A DNA stretch of 64,000 bases from Shewanella salipaludis (GCF_012911865.1 NZ_JAAXYH010000002.1:310001-374000), one strand, 5' to 3'; shown: positions 36,023 to 46,304, counted from the first letter of the stretch. Program-made: numbers and translations. The notes: a model not told the origin generated them from the sequence alone.

Positions 36023-37053
36023 TGGCACGCTACCTGTTACGCCGACTGAATTTATTCCTGGCGACCGCCTTGCTGATGCTGGGGATACTCTTCTATGCGA
36101 CCAGCCTGTTCCCGGTCGAGCACAGTTATGCCCTGTCAGGAGTCCGGGTGCCAAGCCTGCAGCAACAGGCACAAATCATCGAAGATTACCAATTGGAACA
36201 AGGCGAACTGGCGCAGTTTATTGCCTATGTGCAACAGCGGCTCGGGGGTAACCTGGGACTGTCACTGACTTCGCAGCAGCCGGTGGCCAATGAACTGGCC
36301 TCGGTATTGCCGGCCTCCTTCGAATTAGCCATCGTTGCCGGCCTCATCGCCCTGGTGCTGGGGATCCCCCTGGGAGTCCTGGCCTCCCAGAGCCAGCATA
36401 AACTCACCCAGCACTGCATCATGGCCATCACACTCACAGGCTATTCGATTCCGGTATTCTGGCTCGGACTCTTGCTGTCGCTCTGGTTCGGGGTCAGGCT
36501 CGGCTGGTTGCCTATCTCGGGGCAGATTAACTTGCTCTATGAGATCAGGCCCGTCAGCGGCTTCATGTTGATAGATACCTTGCTCTCCGACTCCCAATAC
36601 CGCTGGTCGGCCTTCAAGGATGTGCTGCTGCATCTGCTGTTGCCGGCCATCACCCTGGCGGTGCTCCCCTTCACCGTGGTGGTGCGGATCACGCGTTCGG
36701 CCATGATGAATGTGATGAACCAAACCTTCATACGGGCGGCCGAGGCCAGAGGCTTGAAAACCAGCAAGATCATAGTACGCCACGCCCTGCCCAATGCGCT
36801 GATCCCTGTGTTGAAGCACCTGGGACTCATGCTAGGTCCCTTCGCCAGTTATGCCATCATAGTCGAGATGATTTTTGCCTGGCCAGGGGTAGGTTCCTGG
36901 TTGATTTCCGGCATATACCAGCGCGACTACACGGTCATCCAAGGGGGGATACTCGCGGTTTCCCTGTTGATCATCTTCTTGAATATCTTGATTGAAGTAC
37001 TGCATACCGTCAGCAATCCGCTCAGCAGGAAAGAACTCTATGCGGCCAATTAA
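36022..37053 (+). CDS. sapB: SapB, ABC transporter permease
   Basis: A 343-residue inner-membrane permease of the DppB type with about six membrane helices, beginning RYLLRRLNLFLATALLMLGILFYATSLFP. The conserved cytoplasmic EAA loop is EARGLKTSKIIVRHALPNALIPVL. It overlaps sapA by one base and sapC by 14 bases. It forms the channel with SapC, powered by SapD and SapF. Confidence 0.93.
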   Translation: MARYLLRRLNLFLATALLMLGILFYATSLFPVEHSYALSGVRVPSLQQQAQIIEDYQLEQGELAQFIAYVQQRLGGNLGLSLTSQQPVANELASVLPASFELAIVAGLIALVLGIPLGVLASQSQHKLTQHCIMAITLTGYSIPVFWLGLLLSLWFGVRLGWLPISGQINLLYEIRPVSGFMLIDTLLSDSQYRWSAFKDVLLHLLLPAITLAVLPFTVVVRITRSAMMNVMNQTFIRAAEARGLKTSKIIVRHALPNALIPVLKHLGLMLGPFASYAIIVEMIFAWPGVGSWLISGIYQRDYTVIQGGILAVSLLIIFLNILIEVLHTVSNPLSRKELYAAN

Positions 37054-37930
37054 AATCTACCAGGAAGATCAAATCCCCTCGCCCACACTGCGTCTGTGGA
37101 TGCTGTTTTCCGCCAATCCCTTCGCATTGGCCGGTCTATGGGGCGTCTGCACCCTGCTGCTGCTGACCCTGTTCGGCACTTATATCGCGCCATTTTCACC
37201 CGAGGCCCAGGACCCCCGTGCCTTATTGCTGCCACCCTCCTGGGATCCTGCCGGCACGGTGGAACACTTCCTTGGCACGGACGATCTGGGCCGGGACATC
37301 TTCAGCCGTCTGCTGCATGGCGCGCGCCTGACCTTCGGCATGTCACTGTCTATCGTTGCCACTGCGCTCTCCATGGGCTTTGTCATAGGCTCCATCTCAG
37401 GCATGATGCATGGGTTGAAATCCAGCATCTTAGGCCATCTGCTCGATGCCCTGCTGTCCATCCCTTCACTCTTGATGGCGATCCTGGTGGTTGCCGTCAT
37501 GGGTCCGGGACTGAACAATGTGTTCTGGGCCGTGGGTATCGCCCTCACACCACAATTCGTCAGGGCTATCCATCAGTCGGTTCACGAAGAGCTGCAGAAA
37601 GAATATGTCACGGCGGCCAAACTCGATGGTGCCAACGGTTTGCAGATATTCTGGTTTGTGATCATGCCTAACGTATGGGAAACTGTGATCATTCAGACAA
37701 CACTCGCCATCTCAGCGGCCATACTGGATATCGCGGCCCTGGGCTTCCTCAATCTTGGAGCCCAGGCACCGAGCCCTGAATGGGGCGCCATGGTGTCTCA
37801 GGGGCTGGATAATCTGCTGACCGCCCCCTGGACTGTCACCATACCCGGCGTCGCGATTCTCTTCAGTGTGTTAGCCATCAACCTGGTTGGCGATGGATTA
37901 AGATCGGCGCTGACGCCCATCAGAACATGA
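37040..37930 (+). CDS. sapC: SapC, ABC transporter permease
   Basis: A 296-residue permease, the same length as E. coli SapC, with the DppC-type N-terminal segment ANPFALAGLWGVCTLLLLTLF, FLGTDDLGRDIFSRLLHGARLTFG and the EAA loop AAKLDGANGLQIFWFVIMPN. The ATG at 37040 inside the end of sapB is preferred; an in-frame start at 36992 would lie deeper in sapB. sapD follows 3 bases after. Confidence 0.93.
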   Translation: MRPIKIYQEDQIPSPTLRLWMLFSANPFALAGLWGVCTLLLLTLFGTYIAPFSPEAQDPRALLLPPSWDPAGTVEHFLGTDDLGRDIFSRLLHGARLTFGMSLSIVATALSMGFVIGSISGMMHGLKSSILGHLLDALLSIPSLLMAILVVAVMGPGLNNVFWAVGIALTPQFVRAIHQSVHEELQKEYVTAAKLDGANGLQIFWFVIMPNVWETVIIQTTLAISAAILDIAALGFLNLGAQAPSPEWGAMVSQGLDNLLTAPWTVTIPGVAILFSVLAINLVGDGLRSALTPIRT

Positions 37931-37933
37931 CCT

Positions 37934-38941
37934 ATGCCTTTACTCGACGTACGTAATCTCACCATAGAACTGGACACTCCCCACGGCCGGGTCAAGGCGC
38001 TGGAGAAGGTCAGCCTGACCCTCAATGCCGGTGAAGTCCATGGCTTGGTCGGTGAATCCGGTTCGGGTCGCACCCTGTTCGCCCGCGCCATCTTGGGCAT
38101 TCCCGGCCCCAATTGGATAGTCAAAGCGGATCGCATGATGTGGGACGGGCGCAACCTGATGGAGATGTCGGCCAAGGAACGACGTTGCCTCATGGGCTCT
38201 GACATGGCGATGATCTTCCAGGACCCTTCGGGCAGCCTGGACCCGGCCAAGACGGTCGGCAGCCAGCTGGTAGAAGCCATGCCCACCAATCCCGAGGTGG
38301 CCTTCTGGCGCCGCGGCAAGGATCGACAGTTAACGGCCCAGAAGTGGCTGCATAAGGTCGGCATCAAAGATCCGCGGAAGGTGATGGCCAGTTACCCCTG
38401 GGAGTTATCCGAGGGAGAATGCCAGAAGCTGATGATCGCCATGGCGGTTGCCAATCAGCCCAGGCTGCTGATCGCCGATGAGCCTACGAGTTCGATGGAG
38501 CTGAGCACTCAGGCCCAAATTTTTCGTCTCTTGTCACAGCTCAACCAATTGCAAAACGTGTCCATCTTACTGATAAGCCATGAGCTGGAAACCCTGGCCC
38601 AGTGGTGCGATCGCCTGACGGTGCTCTATTGTGGCCAGGTGATGGAATCCGGTCCCACCAGCGAGCTCACCACCCAGCCCTATCATCCCTATACCAAGGC
38701 CCTGCTGGATAATATACCCGACTACTCAGGCAAGGGAGGCCATAAGACCCTGATGCCGACCCTGCCGGGTTCGGCGCCGGCGTTACAGCACCTCCCCATA
38801 GGCTGCCGACTCGGCCCCAGGTGCCCGGCGGCGCAGAAGAAGTGCGTGAACCAGCCCGGATTAACCCATCAAAAAGATCGCTACTTCGCCTGTCATTTCC
38901 CTTACCATAACGAGCCCAGCAATGACGACACCTCTGCTTAA
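37934..38941 (+). CDS. sapD: SapD, ABC transporter ATP-binding protein
   Basis: A 335-residue OppD/DppD-type ATPase. Walker A reads GESGSGRT, with Arg in the position where the P-loop lysine is usual, while the signature is SEGECQKLMIA and Walker B LLIADEPTSS. The oligopeptide-type C-terminal extension has GCRLGPRCP with further cysteines, as in OppD. The P-loop substitution is also known in enteric SapD as far as I recall, so ATP turnover may rest mainly on SapF. It overlaps sapF by 20 bases. Confidence 0.92.
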   Translation: MPLLDVRNLTIELDTPHGRVKALEKVSLTLNAGEVHGLVGESGSGRTLFARAILGIPGPNWIVKADRMMWDGRNLMEMSAKERRCLMGSDMAMIFQDPSGSLDPAKTVGSQLVEAMPTNPEVAFWRRGKDRQLTAQKWLHKVGIKDPRKVMASYPWELSEGECQKLMIAMAVANQPRLLIADEPTSSMELSTQAQIFRLLSQLNQLQNVSILLISHELETLAQWCDRLTVLYCGQVMESGPTSELTTQPYHPYTKALLDNIPDYSGKGGHKTLMPTLPGSAPALQHLPIGCRLGPRCPAAQKKCVNQPGLTHQKDRYFACHFPYHNEPSNDDTSA

Positions 38942-39707
38942 AGTGATTAACCTGAGTAAGCGTTATGACATGGGTTATAAGGGATTCAGTCGCCAGTATA
39001 ACTATGCCCTGTCACCCATATCCTTCGAACTGGGCCAGGGTGAGACGCTGGCCATTGTCGGTGAAGCGGGTTCGGGCAAGAGCACTGTCGCGCGGATCTT
39101 GGTCGGGGCCGAGCAGCGCAGTGGCGGAGATATTTTCTTCGAAGGCGAAGCGCTCGAGTCGCGTAACGTGAAACAACGTTGCCGGCTGATCAGGATGATA
39201 TTTCAGGATCCCAACACCTCGCTCAACCCCAGGTTAACCATAGGCGAGCTGCTGGATGAGCCGCTGCGTTTCAATACCAAGTTATCGGCCGCCGAGCGTC
39301 AGATCCAGGTCATAGACACCCTACGCAAAGTCGGTTTGCTCCCGGAGCATGCCGAATTCTACCCCCACATGATTTCCGAAGGTCAGAAACAAAGGGTCGC
39401 AGTGGCCAGAGCCCTGATGCTCAATCCCAAGGTCATAATCGCCGATGAAGCCTTGACGGCACTGGACCTGTCGGTACGGTCGCAGATCCTCAACTTACTG
39501 CTAAAGTTGCAAAAAGAGCTGGGCTTGTCCTATATCTTCGTGTCACATAATTTAAACATCATACGGCATGTCAGCGATAAGATCATGGTGTTGCATAAGG
39601 GGCAGATGGTAGAAAAAGCCCCTACTGAACAACTGTTTAACTCTCCACAACACGAGTATACCCAGAGATTGATCCAGGAACAGAGCCTGTTCATGCACAA
39701 ACGCTAA
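38922..39707 (+). CDS. sapF: SapF, ABC transporter ATP-binding protein
   Basis: A 261-residue OppF-like ATPase with a complete P-loop GEAGSGKST, signature SEGQKQRVAVARAL and Walker B VIIADEALTALD. It pairs with SapD. The last gene of the sap operon; no clear terminator is seen in the 105 bases before fabV, so transcription may continue into fabV. Confidence 0.93.
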   Translation: MTTPLLKVINLSKRYDMGYKGFSRQYNYALSPISFELGQGETLAIVGEAGSGKSTVARILVGAEQRSGGDIFFEGEALESRNVKQRCRLIRMIFQDPNTSLNPRLTIGELLDEPLRFNTKLSAAERQIQVIDTLRKVGLLPEHAEFYPHMISEGQKQRVAVARALMLNPKVIIADEALTALDLSVRSQILNLLLKLQKELGLSYIFVSHNLNIIRHVSDKIMVLHKGQMVEKAPTEQLFNSPQHEYTQRLIQEQSLFMHKR

Positions 39708-39812
39708 ACTGCTCCAACCACTGGCAATATCAGGGTATTTTACGAAAAATGAGTGCCATTTAGTGACTGAAATATTTATCCTAATGGCTATTTTGATAGA
39801 AGAAGCATAAAC

Positions 39813-41015
39813 ATGATTATCAAACCCAAAATTCGTGGATTTATTTGTACTACCACTCACCCGGTTGGCTGTGAAGCCAACGTCCTGGAGCAGATCACAC
39901 TGACCAAGGCCAAAGGCAAGATAGCCAATGGTCCGAAACGCGTCTTGGTCGTCGGCTCCTCCAGCGGTTATGGCCTGTCTTCACGGATCGCGGCCGCCTT
40001 CGGCAGCGATGCCGCTACCATAGGGGTGTTCTTCGAAAAGCCAGGCACAGAGACTAAGCCAGGCACCGCCGGCTGGTATAACAGTGCCGCCTTCGAGAAG
40101 TTTGCCAAAGCCGAAGGCTTGTACGCCAAGAGCATCAATGGCGATGCCTTCAGCCATGAGGCGAAACAACAAGCCATAGCGCTGATCAAACAAGATCTGG
40201 GGCAGATAGATATGCTGGTGTACTCACTGGCATCTCCGGTCCGTAAAATGCCGGACAGCGGTGAGCTTATCCGCTCATCCTTGAAGCCTATCGGCGAGAC
40301 GTATACCGCCACCGCGGTAGACACCAATAAAGACACCATAATCACCACCAGTGTCGAACCTGCAACCGAGCAGGAAATTGCCGATACTGTGACCGTCATG
40401 GGCGGTCAGGATTGGGAACTCTGGATGCAAGCCCTATCCGAAGCCGGTGTACTGGCGGATGGCTGCAAGACTGTGGCCTACAGCTACATAGGCACAGAGC
40501 TGACCTGGCCCATCTACTGGCATGGCGCCTTGGGTAAGGCCAAGATGGACCTGGATCGCGCCGCACACGCCTTGAATGCCCAATTGGCAGCCAAGGGCGG
40601 CAGTGCCAATGTCGCAGTACTCAAGAGCGTCGTCACCCAGGCCAGCTCGGCCATCCCCGTGATGCCACTCTATATCGCCATGGTCTTCAAGAAGATGCGT
40701 CAGGAAGGCCTGCACGAAGGCTGTATGGAACAGATTTATCGTCTGTTCAGCGAGCGCCTGTATCGCATGGACGGCAGCCAACCCGAGGTGGACAGCGAGA
40801 ATCGCCTGCGTTTGGACGATTGGGAGCTGCGCGAAGATATCCAGCAGCATTGCCGCGACTTATGGCCACAGATCACCACAGAGAACCTGGCTGAGCTGAC
40901 CGATTACCGCGAGTATAAGGAAGAATTTCTCAAGCTGTTCGGCTTCGGTGTCGATGGTGTCGACTATGAGGCCGACGTCAGTCCATTAGTGGACTTCGAT
41001 GTTATCGAACTCTGA
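39813..41015 (+). CDS. fabV: FabV-type enoyl-ACP reductase
   Basis: A 400-residue NADH-dependent trans-2-enoyl-ACP (or -CoA) reductase catalysing the last step of fatty-acid elongation. The N-terminal [20 protein letters not shown] and the NADH-binding [21 protein letters not shown] are FabV signatures. The catalytic pair Y235 and K244 has the FabV spacing Y-x8-K (FabI has Y-x6-K). FabV enzymes are much less sensitive to triclosan than FabI. In E. coli fabI follows sapF at the same place, so this is a non-orthologous replacement in position. A strong terminator follows. Confidence 0.96.
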   Translation: MIIKPKIRGFICTTTHPVGCEANVLEQITLTKAKGKIANGPKRVLVVGSSSGYGLSSRIAAAFGSDAATIGVFFEKPGTETKPGTAGWYNSAAFEKFAKAEGLYAKSINGDAFSHEAKQQAIALIKQDLGQIDMLVYSLASPVRKMPDSGELIRSSLKPIGETYTATAVDTNKDTIITTSVEPATEQEIADTVTVMGGQDWELWMQALSEAGVLADGCKTVAYSYIGTELTWPIYWHGALGKAKMDLDRAAHALNAQLAAKGGSANVAVLKSVVTQASSAIPVMPLYIAMVFKKMRQEGLHEGCMEQIYRLFSERLYRMDGSQPEVDSENRLRLDDWELREDIQQHCRDLWPQITTENLAELTDYREYKEEFLKLFGFGVDGVDYEADVSPLVDFDVIEL

Positions 41016-41040
41016 TGAACAGCTAGTCGCTGAACATGCA

Positions 41041-41069
41041 ACGCCACTCTCGCAGTGGCGTTTTTTTTT
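41041..41069 (+). terminator. Terminator of fabV
   Basis: ACGCCACT and AGTGGCGT form an 8-bp stem with a CTCGC loop, followed by nine T. It lies 25 bases after the fabV stop. Confidence 0.92.
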
Positions 41070-41130
41070 ACCCCCAGCTATCCATCCGCTTAGCAGCACA
41101 CTTGGCGCAGCGACCGGCGTTAAAGCAAAT

Positions 41131-41218
41131 GGCTTGAGCTAAGTGACTTGAACTAAGTGACTTGAACTCAGTAAGTTAGGTGGCTTGGACTAAGTCGCTT
41201 ACGCCAAGTGCTCTAAGT
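41131..41218. repeat. Degenerate tandem array of a 14-bp unit
   Basis: Units such as GGCTTGAGCTAAGT, GACTTGAACTAAGT, GACTTGAACTCAGT, GGCTTGGACTAAGT and CGCTTACGCCAAGT follow each other with period 14; two shortened 9-base units at 41173 and 41210 keep the AAGT/AGGT end. It is non-coding, between convergent fabV and ppiD. Confidence 0.8.
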
Positions 41219-41265
41219 ATCGCGGCAACATTGCGGCCTGGGCTTCCGCCCTGAGGCCACACACA

Positions 41266-41295
41266 GAAAAAAGGCCAGTCTCAGACTGGCCTTTT
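41266..41295 (-). terminator. Terminator of ppiD
   Basis: AAAAGGCCAGTCT and its complement form a 13-bp stem with one loop base (effectively a 10-bp stem and TGA loop), with T residues on both sides. It lies 22 bases after the ppiD stop. Confidence 0.88.
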
Positions 41296-41317
41296 CAATG
41301 CTTAACGACTCGAGTCG

Positions 41318-43186
41318 TTATTCGACTTCCGGGTAAATCACCTCGCCCTTGGCCTTAAGCAAGGCGATCAGCGCGCGATAGTCGGCTTCACTGTATTGGG
41401 CATTCAAACGCTGCTTGAGGGCGCTGAGCATGCCGGCATCGACGGCTTCGGCTTGGTTCACCTTATCCAGCAGCACCAGGGCATAACCCGTTGCCAGACC
41501 TACGGTATCCACCGACTGAGCGTCGCTAAGCACCGGCATCTGGAAGGCCTTGGCAACCAAGGCGGAATCCAGCCCACGTTCGGAACGGGCCAGCTTAGCC
41601 TTGGCAATCAGCGGCAGTCCGTCGGTCTCACCTGCCTTCACCTGCGTCAGATATTCCTGCGCCTTGGCCCTGGCGGCCTCATTGGCCTTATCTTGTTGCA
41701 GGCGCTCGACTATGCCGTCTTTGACCTGTTCCAGGCTCATGGTGCCGGCATTTTGGTGTTCTTTCATCCGCACCACAACCACGTGATGGGGCTCGAGTTC
41801 GATCACATCACTGTTCAAGCCATCTTGCAGCACTTGCTCAGAAAACGCCGCCTTGACCAGCTCAGGCTTGTTCAACAGCGCAGGAACCGTGTCGCGGGAG
41901 AACAATGCTGTGGTCTGCACCTCGGCGCCAACCGCTTTGGCCGTCTCGGATAAGGTATCCGGCACTTCATAACTGGTATCAGCCAGTTTGCTCTGCAGGC
42001 CGTAGAAGACATCGACCGCCTTCTTCTCATTCAATTGTGCCAGGATCTTGTCTTTAACCTGGGCAAAATCGACCTCGGCACCCGACTGGATATCGAGCGT
42101 CTTGATGATGTGGAAACCATAGTCTGATTTCACGACCCCGGAATGCTCGCCCTTATTCACTGAGAATAAGGCCTTATCGAAGGCAGGATCCATCACCCCT
42201 GACTCGAACCAATCCAGTTTACCGCCCTGCTCGGCGCTGAATTTGTCGTCAGAGTCAGCCTTGGCCAAGGTCTCGAAGTCCGCCCCCTCATTCAACTGCT
42301 TGAGTATGGCGTCGGCTTTCGCTTTGGCAGCGGCCTCATCATCACCAAAATCCACCAGGATATGCGCCGCCAGGCGCTTCTCGGCAGTAACATATTGGCT
42401 CTTGTGCTCATCGTAGTAGGCTTGCAGCTCTTCATCCGTGGTAGTCACATCTTTTGCCAGTCTAGTGGCATCCAACTCGACATACTCCAGACTCACCTTT
42501 TCCGGGCTCATGAACTGAACCAAGTTGGCATCATAGTAAGTCTTGATCTCTTCATCCGAGACCTGGCTGCTTGCCAGGAAGGGCTTGGAGTCAACCACCA
42601 GGTAGCGTATATCCCGGGTTTGACCTTGGACTTCGGCCAACTGCTTGCTCTCTCCGGCCAAGACAAACTCGCTTCCCACCAAGGCAGACGCCAGCTGACG
42701 CCTTGTCATGTCGACACGCATCATGGTTCTGAATTGCGTTGGCTGATAACCCAATTGACGCAAGATGGCCAAGTAACGTTCGTTATCAAACTGGCCATCT
42801 GTCTGGAATGCGGGTTCGGCCAGAATGGCTTCTTTAATTTGGCTGTCGGACACTCGCAAGCCCAGTTCGGCGGCGGCTTGGTCCAGCAACTTCTCGGCAA
42901 CCAGGCGCTCCAGGGCGCTGCGTTTGATGCCGGCAAGGTAGCGTTCATCGCCCGCCAATGCCTCAAACATCTCACCCAACTGTTGTTCCATGCGGCCACG
43001 TTCATTCTGGTAGGCTTGCTCCAGTTGCGCGGCGGTGATGTCATCACCATTGACTGTCGCAGCCGGAGTTTCAGTCCTTGAGCCTAAATAGCTGCTTACC
43101 CCTGCAAATGCAAAGGAAAGTATCACAAGCACGAGTATGCCTTTGGCAATCACACCCTGTGAACCTTCGCGGATCTTTTCTAACAT
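41318..43186 (-). CDS. ppiD: PpiD, membrane-anchored periplasmic chaperone
   Basis: A 622-residue protein with one N-terminal membrane anchor (GILVLVILSFAFAGVSSYLG), a SurA-like N-terminal chaperone region (VNGDDITAAQLEQAYQNERGRMEQQ), a parvulin domain around residues 260-360 (RLAAHILVDFGDDEAAAKAKAD, GGKLDWFESGVMDPAFDKALF, SDYGFHIIKTLD) and a C-terminal chaperone lobe. It assists proteins leaving the Sec translocon. It follows hupB as in E. coli, behind a terminator. Confidence 0.95.
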   Translation of the reverse strand: MLEKIREGSQGVIAKGILVLVILSFAFAGVSSYLGSRTETPAATVNGDDITAAQLEQAYQNERGRMEQQLGEMFEALAGDERYLAGIKRSALERLVAEKLLDQAAAELGLRVSDSQIKEAILAEPAFQTDGQFDNERYLAILRQLGYQPTQFRTMMRVDMTRRQLASALVGSEFVLAGESKQLAEVQGQTRDIRYLVVDSKPFLASSQVSDEEIKTYYDANLVQFMSPEKVSLEYVELDATRLAKDVTTTDEELQAYYDEHKSQYVTAEKRLAAHILVDFGDDEAAAKAKADAILKQLNEGADFETLAKADSDDKFSAEQGGKLDWFESGVMDPAFDKALFSVNKGEHSGVVKSDYGFHIIKTLDIQSGAEVDFAQVKDKILAQLNEKKAVDVFYGLQSKLADTSYEVPDTLSETAKAVGAEVQTTALFSRDTVPALLNKPELVKAAFSEQVLQDGLNSDVIELEPHHVVVVRMKEHQNAGTMSLEQVKDGIVERLQQDKANEAARAKAQEYLTQVKAGETDGLPLIAKAKLARSERGLDSALVAKAFQMPVLSDAQSVDTVGLATGYALVLLDKVNQAEAVDAGMLSALKQRLNAQYSEADYRALIALLKAKGEVIYPEVE

Positions 43187-43216
43187 CAGATTTCTCGCTT
43201 GTTGCGATTAACATAA

Positions 43217-43249
43217 TAAAAAGGCGCATCACATGTTGGATGCGCCTTT
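43217..43249 (-). terminator. Terminator of hupB
   Basis: AAAGGCGCATC and GATGCGCCTTT form an 11-bp stem with an 8-base loop, followed by TTTATTA-rich sequence on the minus strand. It lies between hupB and ppiD. Confidence 0.85.
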
Positions 43250-43415
43250 CTGTAATTTATAGAGAGTATCGAGACGCTACCACAGGCAATATCCAACACC
43301 CCTGGGATGATTGCAGGCCCTAAGCCGTCCAATTCATCACCGATTTATCCGTAAAAAGCACTGATTAACAGTGCCCACATTTACGAATGCCTTACAAAGG
43401 CTGCGTCATCAAGTC

Positions 43416-43688
43416 TTAGTTGACAGCGTCTTTCAGAGCTTTGCCCGCTTTGAATGCTGGGATTTTTGCTGCTGCGATTTTGATTTCTTTACCCGTCTGA
43501 GGGTTACGGCCAGTACGTTCAGCACGTTCACGTACTTCAAAAGTACCAAAACCAACAAGAGAAATCTTATCGCCATCTTTCAGACCATCGGTCACGGCAG
43601 CGATAAAAGAATCCAGTGCACGGCCGGCAGCGGCTTTAGAAATGTCAGCACCAGATGCGATTTTCTCGATTAGTTCAGATTTGTTCAT
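43416..43688 (-). CDS. hupB: DNA-binding protein HU-beta
   Basis: A 90-residue nucleoid protein, exactly HU length. [28 protein letters not shown] and the DNA-binding arm [24 protein letters not shown] are typical. It bends and compacts DNA as HU heterodimer or homodimer. The ATG at 43688 with AGGGGAT upstream is clear; the longer frame to 43802 is spurious. It lies between lon and ppiD, the usual gammaproteobacterial place. Confidence 0.97.
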   Translation of the reverse strand: MNKSELIEKIASGADISKAAAGRALDSFIAAVTDGLKDGDKISLVGFGTFEVRERAERTGRNPQTGKEIKIAAAKIPAFKAGKALKDAVN

Positions 43689-43828
43689 GTCATCCCCTTG
43701 AATGTAATTTTTTGCACCGCAACCAATTCCGTCTTTAGAGCGGTCTGCGGAGACTTTTATAACAAGCTTGATTTCAAAGTTCAAGCTAAGTTCGAAAACC
43801 AAATAAACAAAACAGGATAAAGCTCAAA

Positions 43829-43861
43829 GCCAGTCACTCCAAGGGCTTGGAGCTAACTGGC
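43829..43861 (-). terminator. Hairpin between lon and hupB
   Basis: GCCAGT with ACTGGC encloses CTCCAAG with CTTGGAG, giving a long interrupted stem. On the minus strand it is followed by TTTGAGC, so it may end lon transcripts weakly or protect mRNA. Confidence 0.45.
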
Positions 43862-43889
43862 TCTCTACAGACCTAGGCTACCACAGGTC

Positions 43890-43920
43890 AGGGCTTTGTT
43901 AAGCCCTTTTTTCATTTTTT
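43890..43920 (+). terminator. Terminator-like hairpin on the plus strand
   Basis: AGGGCTT and AAGCCCT form a 7-bp stem with a TGTT loop, followed on the plus strand by TTTTT, CA and more T. No plus-strand gene precedes it, so it faces against lon and hupB. Confidence 0.55.
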
Positions 43921-43946
43921 TTAAGGTGATAGTGTAAAAACTTGTC

Positions 43947-46304
43947 TCAACCTAAGTTTTTAACCATTTCAAAGCCTTCTACCGGTCGTTCCAGTGCCAA
44001 TTTAAGCACTTCATCTATCCATCTCACCGGCTTAATTTCCAGATCGGCAATCACATTAGCCGGAATTTCTTCCAAATCCCGTTCATTTTCCTTGGGAATC
44101 AACACCAATTTGATGCCGCCTCTGTGAGCCGCAAGCAGCTTCTCCTTCAGCCCGCCAATGGGCAGTACCTCACCGCGCAGGGTGATTTCTCCCGTCATGG
44201 CCACATCGGCGCGTACCGGATTGCCGGTCAGGCTGGAGACCAGGGCAGTACACATGGCGGCACCGGCGGAAGGACCATCCTTGGGGGTCGCGCCTTCAGG
44301 CACATGCACGTGAATATCGCGTTTTTCGTAGAAGTCGGCATTGATCCCCAATGACTCGGCGCGGGCACGCACCACTGTCATGGCGGCCTGGATTGACTCT
44401 TGCATCACATCACCGAGAGAGCCGGTGAAGGTCAGCTTGCCTTTTCCCGGCACCGAGGTGGCTTCTATGGTCAAGAGATCGCCACCGACCTGGGTCCAGG
44501 CCAGACCTGTGACCTGACCTATCTGGTTTTTCGACTCAGCCTTGCCATAGTCGTAACGCTGCACCCCAAGGAATGACTTGAGATTGTCCTGGTTCACTTC
44601 CACAGTTTTAATCGACTTGTCCAGCAAGATGGTTTTCACCACCATACGACAGATCTTAGAAAGCTCCCGCTCCAGTGAACGCACCCCGGCTTCGCGGGTG
44701 TAGTAACGTATGATCCCCACTATGGCACTGTCATCTATGTGGATTTCAGAGGCCTTGAGGCCATTGCGCTCTATCTGCTTGGTCAGCAAATGTTGTTTGG
44801 CTATGTTGAGCTTTTCATCTTCCGTGTAACCCGACAAGCGGATCACTTCCATCCTGTCGAGCAGCGGCCCAGGGATATCCATGGAGTTGGAGGTGGCGAC
44901 AAACATCACATCCGACAGATCGTAATCGACTTCCAGGTAGTGATCGCTGAAGGTCGAATTCTGCTCAGGATCCAACACTTCGAGCAAGGCAGAGGCGGGA
45001 TCGCCACGCATATCCGAACTCATCTTGTCGATTTCATCGAGCAGGAACAGAGGGTTTTTCACTCCGACCTTGGCCATTTTCTGAATGATCTTGCCCGGCA
45101 TAGAGCCTATGTAGGTACGTCTATGCCCGCGGATCTCCGCCTCATCACGCACGCCACCGAGCGCCACCCGTACATACTTGCGCCCGGTCGCCTTGGCGAT
45201 GGATTGCCCCAGAGAGGTCTTGCCCACCCCCGGTGGCCCCACCAGACATAGGATAGGTCCCCGCAGCTGCTTGACACGGCTCTGCACCGCCAAATACTCC
45301 AGGATGCGCTCTTTGACTTTCTCCAGACCATGGTGATCCGCATCCAGGACTTCCTGCGCCTTGCCCAGATCCCGCTTGATTTTGGAGCGCTGCTTCCAGG
45401 GCACTGAGGTCATCCAATCGACATAGCTGCGCACCACTGTGGCCTCGGCCGACATGGGTGACATCATCTTGAGCTTATTCAGCTCGGCGACCGCCTTCTC
45501 CTTCGCCTCGGCCGGCATGCCGGCTTCTTCTATCTTACGGCCCAGACCTTCGAACTCGTCGTGGCCCTCTTCCAGATCCCCAAGCTCTTTCTGAATCGCC
45601 TTCATCTGCTCATTCAGATAATACTCGCGCTGGCTCTTCTCCATCTGTTTCTTGACTCTGGTACGAATGCGTTTCTCGACCTGCAGCAGATCGATTTCCG
45701 ACTCCATCATGGCCATCAGGTATTCGAGGCGTTCACCCACATCGACCATCTCGAGTACAGACTGTTTATCTTCGAGCTTGAGTGGCATATGCGCCGCCAT
45801 GGTATCGGCCAGGCGGGCGGCATCGTCGATGCCCGACAGGGACGTCAGGACTTCCGGCGGGATCTTCTTATTGAGCTTGATATAGCCTTCGAACTGACCT
45901 AAGGCGCTGCGTACCAGCACCTCTTCTTCCTTGTCTTCCAGCGGCTCAGATTCCAGATAATGCGCCGTGGCTACGAAAAATTCTTCTTCTTGGGTATAGC
46001 GTTCTATCTTGGCGCGACGTCCGCCCTCGACCAGCACCTTGACGGTGCCGTCGGGCAGCTTGAGCAACTGTAAAATAGAGGCGACGGTTCCAACATCGAA
46101 AATGTCATCGCTGCCGGGTTCGTCGAGATCTGCATCACGCTGGGCGACCAAAATGATCTGTTTATCTTGCTCCATCGCCGTTTCGAGACAACGAATGGAT
46201 TTCTCCCGTCCGACGAATAACGGAATTACCATATGGGGATAGACCACCACATCTCGCAGGGGCAGCACGGGGAGTTCGATATGCGCTTCACGCTCTAAGG
46301 TCAT
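43947..46304 (-). CDS. lon: ATP-dependent protease Lon
   Basis: A 785-residue Lon protease: N-terminal substrate-binding domain ([23 protein letters not shown]), a coiled-coil middle with [25 protein letters not shown], the AAA+ domain with Walker [11 protein letters not shown] and the protease domain with catalytic Ser in [11 protein letters not shown]. It degrades misfolded and regulatory proteins. A heat-shock-type promoter lies upstream, after the clpX terminator, so lon can be expressed alone. Confidence 0.97.
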   Translation of the reverse strand: MTLEREAHIELPVLPLRDVVVYPHMVIPLFVGREKSIRCLETAMEQDKQIILVAQRDADLDEPGSDDIFDVGTVASILQLLKLPDGTVKVLVEGGRRAKIERYTQEEEFFVATAHYLESEPLEDKEEEVLVRSALGQFEGYIKLNKKIPPEVLTSLSGIDDAARLADTMAAHMPLKLEDKQSVLEMVDVGERLEYLMAMMESEIDLLQVEKRIRTRVKKQMEKSQREYYLNEQMKAIQKELGDLEEGHDEFEGLGRKIEEAGMPAEAKEKAVAELNKLKMMSPMSAEATVVRSYVDWMTSVPWKQRSKIKRDLGKAQEVLDADHHGLEKVKERILEYLAVQSRVKQLRGPILCLVGPPGVGKTSLGQSIAKATGRKYVRVALGGVRDEAEIRGHRRTYIGSMPGKIIQKMAKVGVKNPLFLLDEIDKMSSDMRGDPASALLEVLDPEQNSTFSDHYLEVDYDLSDVMFVATSNSMDIPGPLLDRMEVIRLSGYTEDEKLNIAKQHLLTKQIERNGLKASEIHIDDSAIVGIIRYYTREAGVRSLERELSKICRMVVKTILLDKSIKTVEVNQDNLKSFLGVQRYDYGKAESKNQIGQVTGLAWTQVGGDLLTIEATSVPGKGKLTFTGSLGDVMQESIQAAMTVVRARAESLGINADFYEKRDIHVHVPEGATPKDGPSAGAAMCTALVSSLTGNPVRADVAMTGEITLRGEVLPIGGLKEKLLAAHRGGIKLVLIPKENERDLEEIPANVIADLEIKPVRWIDEVLKLALERPVEGFEMVKNLG

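Noticed and set aside
41131..41218. CRISPR array
   Set aside because: Units are 14 bases, directly adjacent without spacers, and no cas gene is nearby.
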